This document shows positions 61,966 to 64,000 of a stretch of 64,000 nucleotides of DNA, one piece after another. Below the pieces are notes generated by a model. The model had not been told where the DNA came from. It saw only the letters and a program-made list of their open reading frames with translations, and did no database searches. The DNA lies in contig OX344763.1 of NCBI GenBank assembly GCA_947034895.1, positions 56,047,025-56,111,024 on the forward strand. Direction: 5' to 3'. How positions within the stretch are numbered: the first letter of the stretch is position 1; each line of letters opens with the position of its first letter. Both the position numbers and the translations under genes were made by a program. The DNA is from Rhytidiadelphus loreus. Lineage: Eukaryota; Streptophyta; Bryopsida; Hypnales; Hylocomiaceae.

Positions 61966-64000
61966 CATTCAAAACAATATGCACGTTCGGGTAGTCACTG
62001 TCTATGATTTTGTGTGTGAAACTAAAAATTGGGGCAACGTTCTTGCCTTGTAGTTTAATGACTATTCAAAAAAATATAATGTCATGGAAATTCATGTAAA
62101 GAAAATGGTAAAACATGTTTGTGCAAGTTGCATTTATTTCTAAACTCATGCATTCAAAACAATATGCACGTTCGGGTAGTCACTGTCTATGATTTTGTGT
62201 GTGAAACTAAAAATTGGGGCAACGTTCTTGCCTTGTACTTTAATGACTGTTCAAAGAAATATAATGTCATGGAAATTCATGTAAAGAAAATGGTAAAACA
62301 TGTTTGTGCAAGTTGCACTTATTTCTAAACTCATGCATTCAAAACAATATGCACGTTCGGGTAGTCACTGTCTATGATTTTGTGTGTGAAACTAAAAATC
62401 AGGGCAACGTTCTTGCCTTGTACTTTAATGACTGTTCAAAGAAATATAATGTCATGGAAATTCATGTAAAGAAAATGGTAAAACATGTTTGTGCAAGTTG
62501 CATTTATTCCTAAACTCATGCATTCAAAACAATATGCACGTTCGGGTAGTCACTGTCTATGATTTTGTGTGTGAAACTAAAAATTGGGGCAACGTTCTTG
62601 CCTTGTACTTTAATGACTGTTCGAAGAAATATAATGTCATGGGAATTCATGTAAAGAAAATGGTAAAACATGTTTGTGCAAGTTGCATTTATTCCTAAAC
62701 TCATGCATTCAAAACAATATGCACGTTCGGGTAGTCACTGTCTATGATTTTGTGTGTGAAACTAAAAATTGGGGCAACGTTCTTGCCTTGTACTTTAATG
62801 ACTATTCAAAAAAATATAATGTCATGGAAATTCACGTAAAGAAAATAGTAAAACATGTTTGTGCAAGTTGCATTTATTTCTAAACTCATGCCTTGAAAAC
62901 TATATGCACGTTTGAGTGGTCACTTTGAATGATTTTGTGCGTGAAACTAAAAATTGGGGCAATGTTCCTGCCTTGAACTTTAATGATTGTCCAAAAAAAT
63001 ATAATGTCAAGAGAACTCACGTAAAGAAAATGGTAAAACATGTTTGTGCAAGTTGCATATATTCCTAAACTCATGCATTCAAAACAATATGCACGTTCGG
63101 GTAGTCACTGTCTATGATTTTGTGTGTGAAACTAAAAATTGGGGCAACGTTCTTGCCTTGTACTTTAATGACTATTCAAAAAAATATAATGTCATGGAAA
63201 TTCACGTAAAGAAAATAGTAAAACATGTTTGTGCTAGTTGCAATCATTTCTAAACTCATGCATTGAAAACTATATGCACGTTTGGGTGGTCACTGTCTAT
63301 GATTTTGTGCGTGAAACTAAAAATTGGGGCAATGTTCCTGCCTTGAAATTTAATGACTGTCCAAAAAAATATAATGTCAAGAGAATTCACGTAAAAAAAA
63401 TGGTAAAACATGTTTGTGCAAGTTGCATATATTCCTAAACTCATGCATTCAAAACAATATGCACGTTCGGGTAGTCACTGTCTATGATTTTGTGTGTGAA
63501 ACTAAAAATTGGGGCAACGTTCTTGCCTTGTACTTTAATGACTGTTCGAAGAAATATAATGTCATGGAAATTCATGTAAAGAAAATGGTAAAACATGTTT
63601 GTGTAAGTTGCATTTATTTCTAAACTCATGCATTCAAAACAATATGCACGTTCGGGTAGTCACTGTCTATGATTTTGTGTGTGAAACTAAAAATTGGGGC
63701 AACGTTCTTGCCTTGTACTTTAATGACTGTTCGAAGAAATATAATGTCATGGAAATTCATGTAAAGAAAATGGTAAAACATGTTTGTGCAAGTTGCATTT
63801 ATTCCTAAACTCATGCATTCAAAACAATATGCACGTTCGGGTAGTCACTGTCTATGATTTTGTGTGTGAAACTAAAAATTGGGGCAACGTTCTTGCCTTG
63901 TACTTTAATGACTATTCAAAAAAATATAATGTCATGGAAATTCACGTAAAGAAAATAGTAAAACATGTTTGTGCAAGTTGCATTTATTTCTAAACTCATG
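61966..64000. repeat. Mixed A/B monomers at the right end
   Basis: Eleven monomers. B units lie at 62891 (GTTTGAGTGG, GAGAACTCAC) and 63261. The stretch 63076-63630 (GCTAGTTGCAATC, B with GAAATTTAATG, GTGTAAGTTGC) is a further copy of the set at 40136-40690 and 42541-43095. The window ends exactly at a monomer end, with no sign that the array stops there. Confidence 0.85.

Larger units (their letters stand above)
1..64000. repeat. 185-bp satellite DNA array (346 monomers, head-to-tail)
   Basis: The same 185-base sequence recurs in one orientation from the first base to the last. Anchors such as GCAAGTTGCA, CTAAACTCATG and GTGAAACTAAAAATTGGGG return every 185 bases. Counting by register gives a 175-base partial monomer followed by 345 complete monomers, the last ending at 64000. 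There is no inverted monomer, no insertion and no unique stretch. Base composition of a representative monomer is about 33% G+C. Monomers differ from one another mostly by single substitutions. The length is close to one nucleosome repeat, as in many centromeric satellites. That function is inferred from class and organisation only; no CENH3 data or flanking sequence is available. I do not recognise it as a named family. Confidence 0.98.

Noticed and set aside
1..64000. CRISPR array
   Set aside because: Repeats are contiguous 185-base units without unique spacers; there are no short repeat-spacer alternations and no cas genes.
1..64000. Tandem protein-coding or rRNA/tRNA/5S gene array
   Set aside because: No long frame continues across monomers, and I see no tRNA cloverleaf, no 5S-like internal promoter and no rRNA motif in the unit.
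1..64000. Matching the unit to a named plant satellite
   Set aside because: Size and composition fit many plant centromeric repeats, but I do not recognise the sequence as any specific one, and similarity seen from memory to short AT-rich motifs is not evidence.

Overview
The whole 64-kb window is one uninterrupted head-to-tail satellite DNA array. I see no gene, RNA gene, transposon, CRISPR array or unique spacer on either strand. The repeat unit is 185 bp and about 33% G+C (61 of 185 bases in a representative monomer). In the register where a monomer starts at the bases CATTC/CATTG and ends at CTCATG, the window holds one partial monomer (1-175) and 345 complete ones, ending exactly at a monomer boundary at 64000. 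All monomers point the same way. Only four deviate in length: two of 186 bp (4801, 8132) and two of 184 bp (23673, 26447). They look like two single-base events, each copied once.

A nucleosome-scale AT-rich satellite in a long, pure, highly homogenised array suggests a eukaryotic chromosome, most likely centromeric or pericentromeric heterochromatin. The size fits the 150-185 bp centromeric satellites common in flowering plants. I do not recognise the sequence as a named satellite and cannot assign a species, and centromere function is inference only.

There are two monomer classes. Type A (about 85%) has 5' CATTCAAAACAATATGCACG and carries GTTCGGGTAG and CAACGTT. Type B (52 monomers counting chimeras) has 5' CATTGAAAACTATATGC, carries GTTTGGGTGG and CAATGTT, and usually has an EcoRI site. 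They differ at about 16 diagnostic positions, so runs of A and B bases can be followed along single monomers, and several monomers are A/B mosaics.

Layout. 1-4.7 kb: B-A-A trimer rhythm and an 11-monomer duplication. 3.1-9.8 kb: an adjacent, apparently identical 18-monomer (3331 bp) duplication. 8.3-13.9 kb: a 16-monomer block and its 14-monomer copy. 14.2-22.0 kb: four trimers inside a 20-monomer (3700 bp) duplication. 22-29.2 kb: mostly type A with a 15-monomer-spaced repeat of a short block. 29.2-32.4 kb: 5-monomer (925 bp) units. 32.4-40.7 kb: a 22-monomer (4070 bp) duplication. 39.8-44.8 kb: a 13-monomer (2405 bp) duplication. 43.7-47.3 kb: an 11-monomer shift that becomes a 10-monomer shift at a chimeric monomer. 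47.7-49.2 kb: a 4-monomer (740 bp) duplication. 50.1-55.3 kb: a B-free domain with 6-monomer (1110 bp) units. 55.3-61.7 kb: an 18-monomer (3330 bp) duplication. 62-64 kb: mixed A/B.

The multi-monomer blocks are whole numbers of monomers, mostly directly adjacent and nearly identical, but their period changes from place to place. The array therefore has no single fixed higher-order repeat. It looks like a region of recent, in-register local amplification with small gene-conversion-like exchanges. Short open reading frames recurring every 185 bases are by-products of the repeat, not genes.
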